Of a DNA stretch of 64,000 nt, positions 1-12,968 are shown in pieces. Below the pieces are notes generated by a model. The model had not been told where the DNA came from and made no database searches. It saw only the letters and a program-made list of their open reading frames with translations. The position numbers and the translations under genes are program-made. Source of the DNA: Onchocerca lupi (lineage: Eukaryota; Nematoda; Chromadorea; Rhabditida; Onchocercidae); assembly GCA_028564675.1 (NCBI GenBank), contig JAOVVO010000225.1:46520-110519 (forward strand). Direction: 5' to 3'. How positions within the stretch are numbered: position 1 is the stretch's first letter; the number at the start of each line of letters is the position of its first letter.

Positions 1-161
1 TTTTTTTTTCAGAATTTTGGAATGAATGAATTGCGATTTTTTTTTTTTTTTTTTGTATAATATTAAAGAATAGCAATATTGATTTTTTATTGCTAAAAAA
101 AAAAAAGCGTATTTGCAGAATATTTTAATACAATTTCAATGCATTCACAAAATTTTTGCAG

Positions 162-3100
162 GAATTTTTTTTCGATAATATATTAGTGGAGGATTTGGAT
201 GAAAAGTGCCTTGCAATAACAGTTTATCATCAATCACAACAAAAACTCCAAAAAGACGTTATTATCGGTGATTTGTATGTATCATTGAAGAATTTAAGCG
301 AATTACGAAGTAAAAAAGAAGTAAAAATTGTCGAAGAATTGAAATATCACATTAATTCAAAGGTTAATACTGTAATTTTTAATTATTATTCTTATTTTTT
401 CCCCATAATATTCAATTATAACAAAATTGATTGATTTCGCAAGGTTAATTTTAATTTTTCACTTATTTTACAACTAATAATGAAATATGGCAATATTGAT
501 CAATTTTCTGATGCAGAAAAAAAAATGTTTCATTTTTTGCAAACTACAATATTTAGATATTTAAATTTTTACTAATGTCCAAGTGGAGCAGTATCGATTG
601 ATTTCTTGAAACAATTTTCATCTTTCATTTATTTTTCACTTTTCATTTATTCTTTTGGCAGCAATGATCAATTTTTAAATGTAATTTTTCTTTTTTTTTT
701 TTTTTTTCACAGACTATATGATATGAAATAGAATTTTAAAATTTTTTTTTTTTGAAATCAAAAAAATAAATGCACTTTTCTATTCCAATGCATATTTCTG
801 GGAAAGAAAATTGATGAAGAAACTCCGTTAAAATCATTTGTCTGGAATTTTAATATCTAAGAAAAAAAGGGGAAAAAATGATGAATGAATAAAAGCATTG
901 AAGTGAAAGAGAAAGGTAATTTTTGAAATGGAATCAGAAAAAAGGAAATTAGAAATTTAGTTTTTAATTCGCATCATAAAGGTCTTTTCCTGGTTTTTGT
1001 TGATATTAATCTATTTTGTTCAAATCATTGAAAATTTATTTTGAACAGAAAAATTTTTTATTTTAAAATTAAACATTTTTTTTTTGAACTCTTCAAGCAT
1101 TGCTATGATTAGTGTGAAAGCCCTTTTTTTTTTTTTTTTTTTTTTTTTGTTTCAATTTCTTTTAACCACTGAATTAGAATTTTCATTTAATCTTGAAATG
1201 AAACAACTATGAACATTAAATTTTCTCTTAAACAAAAAAAAAAAAAAGAAAAAAGAATCTCAAGAAGAGAGAAGAAATTTTTGCAAAATATTAAAGATAT
1301 AAATTGTAAAATAAATAAATAAATGTTTGGTTATGCTTCAAAATTATTTACAAAATTTTAGCAAATTTGTCAAAGTAATTGTGAAATAAAAATGAAAATT
1401 TCTGGAATTATTTGATTAAGCAATAAAAATTAAGTTTATTCCTTTTAAATTTAAATTAAATCATGCAATAAAAATAGAAAACGGAACTTTTAAATCAAAA
1501 ATTTTTGATGATGTCTCAATTAATACTTTTTAACTTTTAGCAAAAATATTCCATAAATTAAATTTTACAAATGAAATGAATCGATAATTTTTTATTCGAA
1601 CAACGAAATTTTGTCTTCAAATGATTTTTATTATAAATTCGGGAAGTTTAATAAAATATCACTTGTAAATGAATAATGAGCAAATTTCATTGAAAATGAA
1701 CAACCAAAAATTGAATCAGAAATTTGATGTCTTTTGAAAGTACTTCAAAATGCAAATCGTTTTCATCATTTTCTCGTTCTCTTTTTTCCGGAACTATAAA
1801 GAATTATTTGGAGAAAAATAAAATTTCATCAAAAATCTTGAAATTTCAACAAAAAATTTTTGGAGTAGTTTTTAAGTAATTTTTTGAGTGCATTTCCGAG
1901 ATGTTTCCATTTTTATCTTCGAAATACAAAGATTTAACATTAATTTCTTTTTCATTTCTGATAAATAGAAAAAAAAGATGGTATTGTTTAACCCTCAAAT
2001 GAAATAATTTGATTATAATTTAACCAACAAAAAAAAAAAAGAAAGAAATTGTTATATTTATAAAAAAAAAGGATTCGGTCTTTATCATAACTTATTCGCT
2101 GATAATAGTCCTAGTGATATGCTCAGAATTTTGATATTTCCAAATTGCTTCAATTTCCACCTAACTTACTCAAAAAAAGTTTTTTTTCAAAGAATTGATT
2201 TGAAAAAATTGTGAAAGTTTGATAAAATTTTGAAGGGAAAATTCAAATAAACTCGAAAATTTAATATTGCATAATTTGTTAAAATATACAAAAAGTTTGA
2301 GATAAAATCAAAAAATCACAAATAAAAAGAAAAATTTTGATCAAAACAGTAAAATTAAATTATGATTCAAAGTAGAGAGACAAATCAATTTTTATTTGCA
2401 TTCTCATCTCAATTATTAATATTTTTAAATTCTTAATTTCTTGTCAATTAATTTCTGATATCATACGGATGTATTCATAAAGCATTGTAAAGTAATTTAT
2501 AAAGTTCATTGTGCCATGAAAAATATCACTCTTTTTGTTTTTTGCCGAATTTTTACCAAGTAAAGAAAGCTTTTATTTTAGTAAAATTTTAAATTTAAAA
2601 TTGAAAGTACCATAATTAAAGGTCATTCTCTATGCAAATTACATAAATATTCGAGATAGTTTACTTCTGCTATTAATTAGAAATAAACGAAGAAATACTC
2701 TTGGATGAAATTGTTGATTCTGTAGTTGTATGCAAAATTTTGCTATTAATAAATTTGATATTTCAAAAAAAAAATTTCAAGTTAAATTTAAGACAAAATT
2801 TATCCTTTTTTATTATTATATCAAATTTTTTGAGAATATTTCATCTTTTTTCTCTTATTTCCTTTGGAATTTTGGTGTATATATATATATTTTTTTTTTT
2901 GAATTAATACTTTTCGCACTTCAAAAAATTTTTCCTATCTTTTTTAAAAATTGAATTTTTTTTAAACGCAAAAAATATATATTGAAGAGAATAGAAAATA
3001 AAGGAAATGATAAGAGTTCGTAAGAGGCTTTTTCATGGTAAATTGAAAAATATTTGATAAACTTATTTCTAACAGCGAAAAAAAAATTAGTAATTTAAAT

Positions 3101-6100
3101 TGAAGTGAAGGGACAAGAAATAGTGAGAATAAAATATTTGTCATACAAATTCCCAAATATATCTTGTAAAATTGATGAATTAAAAATGATGCAAAATTAT
3201 AATTGTGCTATCATTTGAAGGAAAAAAATTTAAAACAAATCAATTATTTTTTTAAATTTTATTAAAAATTTTATCAAACTATCAAAAATATTTGTGCATA
3301 AATTATCTAGATTAAATGTTTTTTTTAAATAAATCAAAAAAAAAAATCGAAAAAAAATTTCTTAAATTTGTAAAATTTCAAAATATATGTTTTCTGTTAG
3401 TCAACAAATCTATTATTCATTTCTTTTCCCTTAAATTACAATTTTTTGTGCATAATAAATGATAATTGTAATAGATAAATTTTAAAAAGCATTTAATTTT
3501 TATCTCGATTTTCCGATTTCCCAATTTCCATTCCGCCCGATCGTGATGATTTCCCGTGGTTTTCCTCATTTTGCTTAATTGATTGGATAATTGTATTCAT
3601 TAAAAAAATTTTCAAATAACAGTGATGAGAAAAAGAAAATAATTATATTTTCATATATTTCAAATTTTTGTTGAAAACATTTCGCTTCATTTCATAATCT
3701 AATAGCCAAAAATAATTTTCTGTATTGTAATGATCATAAAAAAAAACTTAAAACATTATCATAAATTTATTACAAAAATATAGTCTTTACAATTACAATA
3801 ATTATCATAATCGAAAAAAAAAAAATCAATATTGCCATATTTCATCATTATTTGATTGAAGTAATAGATAAAGAAGAGTATTCAAAAAAAAAAAAAAAAA
3901 AGAAAAAGAAAAAATGATAATAAAAACCGTCAGATCCTAATTTCGAGATGGAAACAAAAAATGAATTGTAATTGAGAATAGATTAGTAAATAAAAATAAA
4001 TATGAAAATAGTATGTAAATATGTGAATTTTTTCTCATTAATTTAAAACAAAGAAAAAAAGTTCAATTTTTTTTTTTTTTTTAGGTCATTTTTCTGAATG
4101 AAATATATTGTAATAATTTTAGAAAATAGGAAAATTGTGCATAACATCATGTTTGGAAAAAAAAGAAAGTCGTTTAACGATCAATATTATCAAAGTGGAA
4201 GATTTGCCAAAAGGTGGTATTACTGGACCACCTGGTAAGAATTTTCTTTTTTTTTTTTTATTTTTACAAATTAAGAAATTCAAAATTTTGTAATTTTAAA
4301 AATTTATAAAAATTTAAAAATACCAGGTTTTATGCTCTTATTTTAGAATAATAAAAATTCATCAGGAAAAATTTTGCAACTAACCAAATGCTTAATTTTC
4401 TTATTATTAAATTTATGAATGAAAAAAAAAAAAAAAAAAAAAAGAAGGGAAGAAATTTTAATTGCTTTATCATAAATTAAAGAGATTGATTTATTCTAAA
4501 AATAAATGCCAATAAATAAATCTATTCCAAAATGTAAATATATTACTTATTATTTATTATTAGTAATTCTTATTTTTAATTAAATTACATGTGATACTTT
4601 AAAGCATTCACAATAACTTTTTCAAAGTTAAAATTATTTCATTCTTGCTCGAATTAATAATAAATAATGAATGAAATTAATAGAAAAAAAAATCAATAAT
4701 AAGTAGTATTAAAAGTTTGTTTACATTGTTTTATAGTATAATTTACTTTCTTGCGAGATTTCTTTGAGCATCATATCATTAGACTTTTCTGGCAAAAACT
4801 CCATTAGTGATGTAATTTTGTTAATTAGCGCCGAAAGATGTTTATCCCTTCAAAAATTTCAAATCTTTCAAAAATGTATAACTTCATATCAATTGGGAAA
4901 AAGAATAAAAAAAAAAAAAAATGAAAAAAAAAAATAGATCGTTAAATAATTTTGTTTACAGAGAAAAAAGAAAATTTTGATTTTGAAAAAAAGAAAAAAA
5001 AAAGGTCGGCAAAGATATTTTAGTACTAAAAAGAAATGGATGTAGAAAGAGAAGGAAGGAAAAATATGGGAAAATACTTTTATTGATTAGTTATTTTGAG
5101 CTTCAAAAGTAAATGAACTACTTCAAATATCATTTATCCTTGAAGAATAGTTTTAGAATTTCAAAAATCAAATTAAAAAAAGTTATTGGAGAAATGATTA
5201 ATGCATTATTTCTACGCGCAACTGAGAAATTTTAAATTTAAATTTTCAAAAAAGAAAAAAAACATTAATTCCATGCATAAATTTCATATGTCATTTAATT
5301 TAAAAACACTAACTCTGTACATAAATTTCATATATTACTTGATTTGAAAGCACTAATTCTGTACATAAATTCCATGTATTATTTAAGTTGGAAATAATTT
5401 TTGAAAAAAGAAATTGTAATTCGAATTCAGTTTTTATATGAAATCAAAATTTTCATTCAAAAATGCTTGAATTTTAATTAAAGAATTTTGCTTAAAATAA
5501 ATGAATTTAAAAAAAAAGTTTTCTCAACATCAAATAATATTATCTTTATCAAAAAAAAAAGGGGAAAATTATAAATGGATTAAAAATTTAGCAAAATTCA
5601 GCAAATCGACAACAAATTGACTTTTTTAATTTTCGAATTAAAAAAATCAGAATTTAATTTGATTTACTATTATTATTATTATTGGCATATCAATTTCGTT
5701 TGCTTTTTTAGAAAATTTTGAATAACATTCGATGTTTGAAATCATACAAATAATTTAAAACTTTTTATAAATGTTTTTATCGGAAATCAAAAAACTTGTT
5801 TTTATTACGAAGAATTACTATCCTTTCTAATTCTTATATGGTTATTACAAAAATTTAATTGGACAAAAGAATTGAATGATATGAAAGTTTTGATTTATGT
5901 GATAAAATGATTATTTCAATGATAAAATGAATTTCATCTATCATACAAATTATTTTTAATTTGTATCAAAAATTTATTTCAAATTTAAGTATCAATTTAA
6001 GTACTAAAAGATAAGTACTAATGCATAGATGCTGTTATTAATAAATGTCAAAACAAACAAATAATATTAAATAAAATTCTCTCTCTCTCTCTATATCAAT

Positions 6101-8209
6101 ATATCTTGAATTGCTCAAAATATTTATGTTTTAAAAATAACTTTAAGCTTAAAACTAGAAAGAATTCTTAAAAGCAATAAAATGAAATTAATGAGCCAAA
6201 TATTTTTGAAAGATTTTAGAATTGTAAACAAAATTTATTTTTACAATATTTTGAAGAATTTAGTTAAACTAAAGTCTTTTTTTTTTTTTTCATCTTGCTA
6301 ATAAATGCAATAAACGATTTGCTAATAATTTTTTCTTTAACTCATAAATTTAATGCTAAATTTTAAAAAATTTTAATTAATTAATTAATTAATTTTCTAA
6401 TTAGATGTATGTGTACGAGTACATTTAACACAAAATAATGTGACACAAACGAAACAAAGTCGTATTATCAAGGGAACGTGTAATGCAACGTATAAAGAAG
6501 CTATAATGTTTTTGGTAAAAACAAAATCCGCTGATCTTGAAGATACGAGTATTATTGTTTCGGTTCATGATTTAGCACGGTGAGCTTTTTAATCAGAATT
6601 TTACGTGAAATTACGTGAAATAAAATGACGTCAATAATTTTTATTACGTATCCATGCATCCCTTCATATATATATATATATGAATAACTTGATTTCTTTT
6701 TTGTTTTTTTCTTTGAAATGAAAATATATTTGGAATGAAATAGAATATAATAATGAAATGAATTTATTTAATTTGAATTTTTTTTTTTACATTTGAAAAA
6801 TTTGACTTTTTATCGAAAATTATTCGTGAAAAAAATAAATTAGTAGTAAGCGTGATTTAGTTCAAATTTTAATATATTACATTTATTAAATGTGTATAAG
6901 TGTAAGCATTACAATTAAAATGCTTCAAACTTTCCATAATTATTATTTCCTATTTTATTTGTTAATTTTTCAATGTAAATTTATAATTTTAATGTAGCGA
7001 ATTTTTGTATAATTTAATTAAATTATATAAAATTTATTAAAATCATCTCAGTTTTATTATTATTTTTTTCATATATTCTAACATACGCTTTTTTTTTTTT
7101 TATATTTGAATGATAGAAAATGAAAAATGATTGTCATCTTATCTGATAAATGATATACAAACCATATTAAATAAACCAAATTAATCGCAATAATTCAATG
7201 ATATTATTTGTCGAATGAATTCATAAAAAAAAAAAAAGAAGAAAAGAAAATAAAGAAAAAAGAAAAATGATTCCCGAGGAATCAGATGGAAAGAAATGTT
7301 TTCTCTTTTTTCCATCTAATTCCTTCATTTTTCTTTCCCTCTGATTCCTCGGGAAATGCAAACTTGGCAAGTATGACGAGTATTAAAGGATAATGCTGAA
7401 TTACTTTGGAAGATTAATAATGCTTAATTGGAAGATAGCGCTATTAAGTTGAGAGATTGAAAAATAATTGGTTAAATTGAAGGATAATGATTGCACAAAG
7501 TTGAAGACAATGAATTATTTATCATTATCTTGGCTGATAATGATAAATGAGTTAAGCGTACGAATAGACAAATTACGGAATAAATAAGAATAATAAATCT
7601 AATAGATTATAATATAAGCATAAGTTTTAATTCAAAAATAAGTTAAATTTATGTTGATATAAAAAACTGAAGTTTTTTTCCCGCCAAACATTAAAATTTT
7701 ATTTAAACAAGTTTTTATTCATCAAACATTGATATTTTTACGAAAGATTCATTTGATTTATTTATGTAATACATAAAAATCACGCATGCATGTTACGTTT
7801 TTGCATGATCTGAAAAAAATTAAAAAGACTTTTTTTTTTTCTTTAATTTGTTTTTTTTAATTACGAATGATTTTGCATATTTACAAAAGTAAGCATGCAA
7901 AATTATTCGTAATTATTTTCTTATTTTATTGATTCCCATCTAATATTTAATTTTTTAATTTTATTGTTTTAAAATAATTAATTCCAATTGTTACTTTCCT
8001 GTTTAATAATTTATTTCAGGACAGTTGCTGGTGATGATCTAATTGGTTGTGTATATCTCGGTAAATTAGCAATTGATAAATCGGAACATGAACAATGGAA
8101 GAATACATTAGAGCATATTGGAAAAGAATTTAAAAGTATTCATCATCTCAAAGCACGTGTAGAAGCGCCAAATGTTCACGTAACTGAAGCAACGTCGGAT
8201 TCTGAATGA
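162..8209 (+). CDS. Synaptotagmin-like tandem C2-domain protein, 3' part (5' end outside window)
   Basis: Four exons join in frame: 162-362, 4123-4234, 6405-6579 and 8020-8209 (stop TGA), all with AG acceptors and GT donors. The first exon ends a C2A domain (DxDxK..., then VIIGDLYVSL, like the DDxIGE strand). The other three make a complete C2B domain: GKLCITSCLEKKESRLTINI, VEDLPKGGITGPPD, a TYKEAIMF strand, VSVHDLAR and GDDLIGCVYLGKL, ending with the HEQW...FKSIHHLKA helix typical of synaptotagmin C2B. C2 domains bind membranes, often through Ca2+. Here the first loop-1 Asp is replaced by Gly and the second loop-3 Asp by Ala, so the C2B is probably Ca2+-independent (inference). The linker between the C2 domains is very short. 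The N-terminus and any membrane anchor lie upstream of base 1. The three introns (3.8, 2.2 and 1.4 kb) hold only AT-rich sequence, a tandem repeat and a hairpin. The exact synaptotagmin paralogue cannot be named. Confidence 0.85.
5265..5396. repeat. Three tandem copies of a 44-bp unit
   Basis: Copies start near 5266, 5310 and 5354. Each contains CATAAATTYCATRT and then a TTTGAAA-like stretch and CACTAA. They diverge by several bases. The array lies in the second intron of the C2-domain gene. Confidence 0.7.
7271..7355. repeat. 27-bp near-perfect inverted repeat with 31-nt loop
   Basis: 7271-7297 is complementary to 7329-7355 with a single mismatch (7287). The outer 16 bases of the left arm are TTCCCGAGGAATCAGA. 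The stem is richer in GC than the surrounding intron. Arm and loop lengths resemble an animal pre-miRNA hairpin, but a small foldback transposon would look the same. It lies in the third intron of the C2-domain gene, sense to it. Confidence 0.75.
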
Positions 8210-11200
8210 ACAAAAATTAATTTTGCTTCAAATGCTACTTTTTTTTTTTTTGAAATTTCAAATACCATTGATTTTATTTTATCCTTTTCAATTATAACAA
8301 CTTTCATTCGTTTAGTACCATTTATATGTTCTTGTTTTGTGAGAAAAAAAAAAAGGAACAATAATTTGAAAATTTAAATTGAAATTTATTTTCAAAAATT
8401 TTGCAATTGTTTAATTATAATTAATTGTTGAAAAAATTTGCATCGTCAGAAATCAACTCTATTAGATGCTTATTAATGATTTTGAAGAATTATCCGATTA
8501 AATTTCCGATTCTGATTATCCGATTAAATTTCCGAAGAATTATCCGATTCTGATCATGCGATTACAATCTTGAACAAAACGAATGAATTATTCGATCATT
8601 GTTTAATTAAATAATCGTTATCATTCCAGCAAAGATGTCTGGAATATCAACGTTACAGTATCGGAATATCGTAATGTTACTGCTATTACGGTAGATTTCA
8701 TACTGTAAATTGATAAAACATATAGATACATGTGCATTTTTTTTTGTACAAGAACACGATTGCAACAAAGAATTGCACAGTTTCTAATAATTAACAAATT
8801 TTTTAAATCTTAAAAAAATTACTTCCATTTTTGTAAACTAATTTATGTGTTTGATTGGTTAAATATTACTTTACTTTTTCATTTTTATTAAAATATTTTT
8901 TCATATCTTTTTTGATGGATCTCAATTTTTTTTTTACAAGCATATCTTACGTTTATTATGGCCGATTTTTTTTTTTTTTTTTTTTTTTGCTAATTTCTGT
9001 TTGCTTTTAGAGTGAAATCGTTGAAAAGCGAATGTTAATTACTTTATTTTCGGAATTTTGAAAATTTCAGAATCTTAATCTATGAAGAAAATCATGCAAA
9101 AATTGAAAAATTACTGTTGTTCAATAGTCATTTGTGCATAATTTATTCGCATTTTTAACGATTAAATCTTAAAAATGATTGTTCACTCAAATTCCGCTGT
9201 GCCGAAAAGTTGAAATAGGCAATTAATGGAACAACGACCATTATTCTGAATGAGAAGACTTGCAAAGAGTTATTCCTAATGTATATGTAATTATCAGGAA
9301 TATTTTTATAAGAAGAAAAAAATTTGTGAATTCTAAAAATTGAAATCAAAATAATTTGAAAATTCTATAACATATTCGAAATGAAATAATTGTTCAAATG
9401 CAACTGACATTTGTTTTATAAATATATGAATGTATTTAGACAACATGTAAGATGAAGAGATGAAAAAAATCAAATTTGTGACAATTATGTAAATTAATTT
9501 AAGTCAATTAAATAATTAAATTATATGCAAATTAAGACATGCAGATTTATTTATCTTTTGTTTTATAATTTGTTTAAAACCAATGTTTTTTTCTTCATCA
9601 ACAATATAGTTTGTGCCTTTAATTTAAAATAATTCATTTATAATTGTTAATTAAAAATAATTTTTCTTTCTTTTTCAAGAAAAAAGAGAATTTTCTCTTT
9701 TTTCTTTATCTGATTTAACTCATTTTAATAATTTAATTTCTACTTATTATACAATTATCTTTTTTTCTTTTTTTTTTTTTGTTTTTGCTGAATTTATTTC
9801 AATTTTTTTTGCATTGAATAAAATAAATATTTAACTGCATTTTTTTTTTTTTTTTTGTTTTTGACAATGCTGTTTATATAATATAAAATTTTTTAATGTT
9901 ATATGTTAAGCTTAAAGTAACATCGACACGTTCGGTTAACTTGGAAGCAATTAATTTTGACGCAATTTAAACACTTTAGTTACGCTTACCACGCTTGCTT
10001 AATTTGAAAGCAATAGAAACAGCACAAAATAGATGATTTTAATTAACAAATTAATTAATTAACAATTAATGTGAAACAAACACGTCATTATTTCAGAGTT
10101 CATTTAACGTGAAAACAAAATCTATTAATATATTCCTTAATTCTATTACTATTAAATTATCGTTCCGTGTCATATCACGTGTAGAATGTATTCAATTCCA
10201 TTTTTTTTATCCATGAAAAATTTGAAACGAAATTCAGCATTTTAAATATTATCATTTATGATACATTTTCCGTTCGAATAAATTTTGATATAATATAAGA
10301 TTTAATCAAAGAGATTGACATTTATTTATAGTTTTCATAGCTTTGACGTAAGATTTATATACTAATAATAAAAAGTTTAGATAAATATTCGTCATAATGT
10401 TAATTGTATTCTTGAAGAATTTTAGGAAGTTTCGTTTTTGAGTTGAAAAAAAAATTTTTTTAAGAGAATGATTTATAAGCTTTTACGTTTTTTTAATTCA
10501 TTTGAGATAAATTTCAACTTTTTCTTCTTTTTCTCTTTTATAGTTTTTGATTTTCATGCGTTTCACATAGTTGAATAAAAATTAGCATGAAAAAAAATAT
10601 CAAAGAAGGTAAAATACATACAACTTTTGTCAGTGATATTAATAACATGAATTTCATTTCGTTCAAAAAATTCGATCAATAATTGAAATGGAATTAAAGT
10701 ATCAGAAAAATATTTCTGATGATCAAATTGAAAAAATATTCCAAAGTTAATATTTTGTTAAGTGTAAAATTAATAGGAAAATTTACTTATTGAAAGTTTC
10801 ATTTTATTTGTTGGAAATTTAATAATTTAAAAATATATGTTATCATTCATTATATCTGAACATTTATGCTAGTGTGATACAAGAAAAAATCAAACAGATA
10901 CGGTAAAATTTAATAAATCTAAATGATTAAAATTTTATTATATGCCGTTGCATGTAACAAAGAATGATAATTATGCGACAAATTAAAGTTTGTAAATTTA
11001 ATATTTGTTTACAACTGATATTTTATGCAGCAAATTAGGGTTTGTGAATTTAGCATCTATTTATGGTAAACAACTGATAACAACTGATAATTTGTGGCAA
11101 TAAATGGAAATAAATTGCAACTTAATGCTTCCAATAATTAAATTGAACTATTCAAACGCAGATATATTTCAATTTTAATCGCAACTATCATTATTACTTA

Positions 11201-12039
11201 CATTCTAATCATAAATTCTTCACAAACAGTTTATACAAGCAAAAGAAAAAAAAGCAACGAAATCATGCAAAAATTTTTAATAGTTATGCTTTATTTCCTT
11301 AATAATTATTCTTTAAAAAAAGTGAGAAAATGATGTGAGATGGAAAATTAATGATTAATTACTATGTAACAATTAAGATCAGGAAGATAAAAAAAATTCA
11401 AAAGTTAAAAAAAAAGCGAAAAATGTTACTATGTCATGTTGCAAAAATTGTAGAGGAATGAAAACTGTCGATAATTTTTTTTTTTTTTTTTTTTTTCTTT
11501 TGAATGAAAGAAAAAATTTGTTAATTTTGATTGAAAAATTTCATTTTCCTTTTTTTTTCTTCACTTTTTTAAATTCCAATTATAATTATGAAATTAAAAA
11601 AAAATTTAATCTTGTTCAGATTAATTTTCCAAAAATATAATTGAGGGCCAAGGAAGAGCCAAGTTTCCTGCAGTTTCCTACTGTATTATTATCAATTATC
11701 ATTTTTGCCTTCATTTTCTTTTCATTTCCTCATTACAATTTCTTTTTTGAAAATTAAATTTATATTTTTAAGCAAATTTTATCATTTTGTTTTATTGTTT
11801 ACTTTTCATTGTAATTATTTGTTATATTTATATGTATGAATGGGATTAAATAAACAAATCAATGGACAAATTCACATTTACCAGTTAGCAATAAATATAC
11901 TCTTTTAAAAGGTAATTGTTTTAGAAAGGAAATAATTATTTGAAATTATAATAAGAATTGTATGTTTAGCAAAAAGCTTTTAAGCTCTTTCACTCATCGA
12001 ATCGAGCATTTATTGGGAGAAATTTTAAGAGGCGGGAGA
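8210..12039. other. AT-rich intergenic region, no gene seen
   Basis: This separates the C2-domain gene from the 28S rRNA fragments. It contains long T and A tracts (for example near 8960-8990 and 11476-11496) and a short internal duplication around 8490-8570 (repeats of CCGATTAAATTTCCGA). Open frames here are short and of homopolymer origin. I see no exon with convincing splice sites. Confidence 0.6.
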
Positions 12040-12200
12040 TATGAATTAGAGGATATGGAGGAAAGAGGAATACATTGGATGATGACAATCTTTGCCCAGA
12101 AAGAATTAAAGGGTTGACATTGAATGTGTGTGCTCCCAAAATGGATGATCATTTTTGGTGAACAGAATTGGGCGCTGTAGGATGAACCAAATGAATTGAG
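12040..12200 (+). pseudogene. 28S rRNA fragment A (degenerate)
   Basis: The stretch AACAGAATTGGGCGCTGTAG followed by GATGAACC matches the conserved eukaryotic large-subunit rRNA block GTAAGCAGAACTGGCGCTGC/GGGATGAACC. The preceding GTTGACATTGAATGT (12113) recurs in fragment B at 12488. A weaker likeness to the AATGATTAGAGG block occurs near 12050. It repeats a part of rRNA that is also present downstream, so it is a separate insertion or duplicated piece, not a continuous gene. Confidence 0.6.
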
Positions 12201-12263
12201 TTTGAAAATTGATCAGCAATTCTTCCCGCTTTATCATTATCAGAATTGAAATTCACGGAAAAG

Positions 12264-12560
12264 AAACGTGTAAATCGATCGTCTAACTTTGATATAGGAG
12301 CGAAAAACTAATCGGACTGTTTAATAGCTGGTTATTCCTGAAATTTCCCTCAGAATAGCTTGGGTGCGCAATGAAGCTGTTATATTCGATAAAGCAGCGA
12401 ATGATTAGAGGAATTGTGGGACGAAACGTCTTCAACCGATTCTCAAACTTTCAATGAGTATGACGTCTTGCTTGCTTGAATGAAACGTTGACATTGAATG
12501 TTTGTTTCAAGTAGCCTTTTTTAGTAAGCAGAACTGGCGCTGTGGGATGAATGAAGTGTT
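12264..12560 (+). pseudogene. 28S rRNA fragment B (degenerate)
   Basis: In order and in the same direction it matches conserved 28S rRNA blocks: GTAAATCGATCGTCT, GAGCGAAAAACTAATCGGAC, TAATAGCTGGTTATTCCTGA, AATTTCCCTCAGAATAGC, GCGAATGATTAGAGG, GAAACGTCTTCAACCGATTC/TCAAACTTTCAATG, and GTAAGCAGAACTGGCGCTGT/GGGATGAA. The pattern is eukaryotic cytosolic, not bacterial 23S or mitochondrial. Many substitutions at normally invariant sites and the lack of flanking rRNA show it is a nonfunctional nuclear fragment. It lies about 400 bp upstream of the olfactomedin gene. Confidence 0.85.
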
Positions 12561-12968
12561 AAATTAAAGTTGTTTGAATGATAAGCATATGTAATTTTGA
12601 AAAAGAAAATGTCACCAGAATATGAGAGCACTTCGATTTTAGTGTCTTTTCATTGGATTATTTTGGAAATTTTTTTGCTTGTTAATAATTAAATTATTTC
12701 AACTTCTTCTTTTCTCTCATTTTTCATTTTCATCACTTTAATAGTAAATTCACTAAAAAACAATTTAAGCATTTTATCACTTTTCTTATCTCTTTTTTAT
12801 AATACAATTTTAAATTATAATTCTAATTCTGATATAATGGAATGGAATAAAAAAAGAGAGAAAAGAAAAAGGGAAATTTTTTAAAATTATAATTAAAGAT
12901 TTGGAATGAATCTATTATAGTATTCGTAAAGATATTTCAAATTATTACTTTTTGGTAATATTTCATTG

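Noticed and set aside
12264..12560. Bacterial (Wolbachia) or mitochondrial rRNA insertion
   Set aside because: The conserved blocks follow the eukaryotic cytosolic 28S pattern rather than 23S or mitochondrial large-subunit rRNA.
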